Origin: Thermococcaceae archaeon
GTDB lineage: Archaea > Methanobacteriota_B > Thermococci > Thermococcales > Thermococcaceae
Direction of reading: 5' to 3'
Length of the DNA: 7,111 nt
NCBI GenBank assembly: GCA_026986455.1
Contig: JALSON010000346.1
Coordinates: 1 to 7,111, forward strand
Shown here: in pieces, positions 4,400 through 7,111 of the stretch
Layout: each line of letters begins with the position of its first letter
Numbering within the stretch: the first letter of the stretch is position 1
Notes under the pieces: generated by a model
The model's input: the letters and a program-made list of their open reading frames with translations, nothing else
What the model was told of the DNA's origin: nothing
Database searches by the model: none
Program-made: the position numbers and the translations under genes

Positions 4400-7111
4400 A
4401 TGAGCAGGAGGATTGGATTAGTACTTGCAGTTTTAATGCTTGGAGTGACTTTCAGCACAGCAGTAACTCAAAACCTCGCACTCGCAGAACCCACCAACAA
4501 CCCATACCAAGCCTTCTGGAGCATCCTCAACCGGGAAGCAGAATTAATCATCAAACTCAACTCCACCAACAATACAACACTGGCCGAAGAATTAATTCAA
4601 AACTCCCAACTCGGAGCCCTCAACGCCATCAACATTTCAGCCCAAACCTGGCAGGCCTTAGAAGAACTAAAAACCTCCAAAGTCAAAACTTATTACTCCC
4701 CCGAAGAACTGCAGGAAATTGCCCAAAACATCAGCAAAAACGGTTTGCCAGAAGAAACCATTCAAACACTCAAAAAACAGGGATGGAGCGACGAAGAAAT
4801 AAAAGCCCTGCAGGATTACATCGCAAAAAACAAAGACAACATCACCACAGGCTTCAACCTAACAGAATTCCTAGAAAACTTCAGCCAAGCATTCATCAAA
4901 GTGGCGTTTAAATACAATCAATATGAAGCATGGGCATTAGAAAAATGGAAGTGGAGGGATGCTAAAAGCTTTTCAGGAAATCTGCCAGCTGAGGAGAGTG
5001 TTAACCCCCTCCTAGCTAGGGACTGGGTAACTTTTTACGATGCATACCTTAACAGGAGTACAGCACAAATGCTGGATTCCATCAATTCCCTCTCCTCCAC
5101 AACGTATGACATTATCACATCAGGCACCTTGAACAATCATATTAACCTACTTGAAGAGGGAAATGTCATCCTGAAGAAAAGATCACTCAACAATCTAAAA
5201 TTTTATAGTGGCGGCTTCTTAGTCATCAACCTCACCTCGGTCTATGAGGATTGGAAAAACTTCAAGGAGATTACAGTGAATGACGTTTATTACTGGCCAA
5301 CCACCCTCCAGGCTTACAAGCTCATGGGGCAGATTCATACTCTCTTGCAAGCAATAAAACTCGGAAACAGTAATCCTGAGACCCAGTGGATTCTGAATCA
5401 AAAAGTGGGGGAGTTAAAGGATGCACTCAGGGTTTACGTGTCAGAAACAAGAAGAGAAGTGCCGCTTAGGATCAAGCCCTCCCCACCAATTCACATTGAA
5501 CCACCAAAACAGCCTATTAAAACACTGTCTGGTGACAACTCGAATTCCGCCGCATCAGAATCAACACCCTCAAAACCTGTAACCAGAATGACAAACAATA
5601 CTGATCAATTCTCTGAATTCGCCCTTAATCCTGATGAGAATTATGGATTGATAAGCATTGAGAGAGTGGATGTTGTCGTTGACTCAAAAGACTCCCGAAG
5701 CGTTAGTTATCACGTTGAGGTCAAGCTTAAGGTTAAGCACAATAGAGTTTCACAGGTTCATATCAGTCTAAGCGATTCTAACGGAGACGATTCGGGTTAC
5801 TACGATAATCTGGATTACGGTGAAACCACAACGTGGAAGAGCATGGAATTCACGGCTTACTTTGGCTCCGAATCATCAGTCAGCGTGTCCGGAAGCGTTA
5901 CGGTTGATTACAAGTCCCATGATGGGTCAGCCCCCACAGCTGCTCCCGCCATAAGCGGTACTCGGGAAATGACTGCCTCAGCGGATTATTCCAAGGTCAT
6001 TGAGAAGGAAAACATCATTGATCCCGCCAAGGTTGTGTTCTGTATAAAGCCCTCTGAGGAGAGTGTTAGCACCGGCTCGACAGTTATATTTAAAGTGCAG
6101 GTCTGGAATTACAATAATAGAACATTAACCGGTGTATATTCCGTTGATATTGGAGTTCCTGATGGGGATAGCATCACGAGCATTAACAGGCACGGTTCAA
6201 TCTCAGTCCCCGCCAGCTCTTTCAAAGAAGCCACCATCGCAACAATCACTTACGGCAAAGCCAACACTTACCAGTACTCGGGCGTCTTCAGCTTTGAAGG
6301 TGGCAAGAAAAATGACGAAGGCTACATCACCGTGCACTCAGACGGAAGCACTTCGGGAAGCTTGAAAATCAGCAGCGTTAGCATTTCACCCCAAAAACCA
6401 GAGGACGGTGATAACGTGAGTTTCACGGTTAAGGTTAAGAGCACTTACCCAACAGGTCAGAATGCAGAGTTAGAGCTTTACGTTGATGGTAACTTGGTTG
6501 ACAGTACTCAAGGAGTCATCAACGCTAACTCCGGGAAGACTTTCAACCTCCACTGGCTCGCCCGGCAGGGAGAACACTCCTACACAATCAAAGCTTATAG
6601 CCTTGCAGGAGGAGAAAAATTCACGGAGGATGAGAAGAACGGAGATATTGTTGTTCTGTTGAATGGGAATGATGAAGTGTGCGGATATGGGGATTACTGG
6701 ATTTCGTGGCTTGATGTTATGCCGACTCTAGTAGTTGGTGATGGAAAAGTGCATGTTAAGGTTAAGGCAACGTACTGCCAGCCTCTTCCTGATGTGGGTG
6801 GTGGGAGGATACCCCTTTTAGATTTAAAGGGGAACGTGTATGTGGATGACCAGAAAGTAAGCTCATTCAATACTCTAGATGCTGGAAAATCTCTCAGTGT
6901 TGGAGAAACCGGGGTTATTGATGAATTTGATTGGCCTTTGAGTGCTGGAAATCACACCATACTCTTAAAAGTCAGGAATTTAAGCGGACTGCAGGAGGAT
7001 ATTAAAAACGAAACAGACAATATTACCGTGGAGGTGCTCCCTCACAATGAATATCCACTAAAACGTACGGAAATCTCATGCAATGATATCAAATTCAACT
7101 TTGAAGCCAGC
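4400..7111 (+). CDS. Giant secreted surface protein with helical head and CARDB-like beta domains, function unknown (3' part missing)
   Basis: The frame is open for 904 codons and runs off the window end. Residues 1-29 are a Sec signal peptide (RR, hydrophobic core, cleavage ALA|EP). Residues about 30-355 look mostly helical and include YYSPEEL at 98-104 and a charged helix pair at about 115-141 containing QGWSDEEIKAL, which reads like a small helical hairpin. Residues about 355-410 are a linker rich in proline, serine and asparagine. Beta-rich segments follow at about 417-520, 542-650, 655-751 and 765-884. The last two carry the pattern of CARDB domains: VSISPQKPEDGDNVSFTVKV early, then a VDG or VDD turn, then a closing HSYTIKA or NHTILLKV strand. 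A further segment appears to begin at the edge. About 18 N-x-S/T sequons suggest an N-glycosylated extracellular protein. No protease, glycosidase or nucleotide-binding motif is visible. An adhesin, envelope or appendage-related role is inference. No membrane anchor is seen; one could lie downstream. Base composition shifts strongly along the gene. Confidence 0.85.
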   Translation, partial: MSRRIGLVLAVLMLGVTFSTAVTQNLALAEPTNNPYQAFWSILNREAELIIKLNSTNNTTLAEELIQNSQLGALNAINISAQTWQALEELKTSKVKTYYSPEELQEIAQNISKNGLPEETIQTLKKQGWSDEEIKALQDYIAKNKDNITTGFNLTEFLENFSQAFIKVAFKYNQYEAWALEKWKWRDAKSFSGNLPAEESVNPLLARDWVTFYDAYLNRSTAQMLDSINSLSSTTYDIITSGTLNNHINLLEEGNVILKKRSLNNLKFYSGGFLVINLTSVYEDWKNFKEITVNDVYYWPTTLQAYKLMGQIHTLLQAIKLGNSNPETQWILNQKVGELKDALRVYVSETRREVPLRIKPSPPIHIEPPKQPIKTLSGDNSNSAASESTPSKPVTRMTNNTDQFSEFALNPDENYGLISIERVDVVVDSKDSRSVSYHVEVKLKVKHNRVSQVHISLSDSNGDDSGYYDNLDYGETTTWKSMEFTAYFGSESSVSVSGSVTVDYKSHDGSAPTAAPAISGTREMTASADYSKVIEKENIIDPAKVVFCIKPSEESVSTGSTVIFKVQVWNYNNRTLTGVYSVDIGVPDGDSITSINRHGSISVPASSFKEATIATITYGKANTYQYSGVFSFEGGKKNDEGYITVHSDGSTSGSLKISSVSISPQKPEDGDNVSFTVKVKSTYPTGQNAELELYVDGNLVDSTQGVINANSGKTFNLHWLARQGEHSYTIKAYSLAGGEKFTEDEKNGDIVVLLNGNDEVCGYGDYWISWLDVMPTLVVGDGKVHVKVKATYCQPLPDVGGGRIPLLDLKGNVYVDDQKVSSFNTLDAGKSLSVGETGVIDEFDWPLSAGNHTILLKVRNLSGLQEDIKNETDNITVEVLPHNEYPLKRTEISCNDIKFNFEAS

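Noticed and set aside
5219..5401. Minus-strand frame of 60 codons inside the giant gene
   Set aside because: It is antisense to a continuous 904-codon frame and has no promoter or RBS.

Overview
The window looks like hyperthermophilic archaeal DNA, almost certainly from Thermococcales (Thermococcus or Pyrococcus relatives). Three things point there. A sodium/aspartate transporter matches the GltPh/GltTk type along its whole length. A short biotin protein ligase lacks the helix-turn-helix domain. The promoters are archaeal (purine-rich BRE plus TATA box) with GGTGAT-type ribosome binding sites. The assignment rests on recognising families, not on a database search.

Positions 1-4234 carry four genes, all on the minus strand. 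In transcription order they are a biotin protein ligase (3500-4234), a sodium-coupled aspartate/glutamate symporter (2103-3389), a secreted, C-terminally membrane-anchored protein of unknown function (485-1942), and a standalone alanyl-tRNA editing protein of the AlaX family whose 3' end lies beyond position 1. Spacers of 110, 160 and 53 bases, most with their own promoter-like sequence, suggest mostly separate transcription units. This half is ordinary chromosome by content, apart from the unknown membrane-anchored protein, which contains a clear tandem internal duplication.

Positions 4235-4399 are an A/T-rich divergent spacer with one promoter candidate pointing each way. From 4400 to the window end, one uninterrupted plus-strand frame encodes the first 904 residues of a very large exported protein. 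It has a signal peptide, a helical N-terminal part of about 320 residues, a proline- and serine-rich linker, and then at least four beta-sandwich-like segments, two of which resemble CARDB adhesion-type domains. Both exported proteins are rich in N-glycosylation sequons, as expected for proteins on the outer face of an archaeal cell.

The most interesting part is this giant surface protein. I do not recognise it as a named family, and its base composition changes sharply along its length: A+C is about 69% near the start and 41% near the end of the window. It may be the first gene of an accessory cell-surface locus continuing past 7111, but no partner gene is visible here. No RNA genes, CRISPR arrays, insertion sequences or origins were seen.
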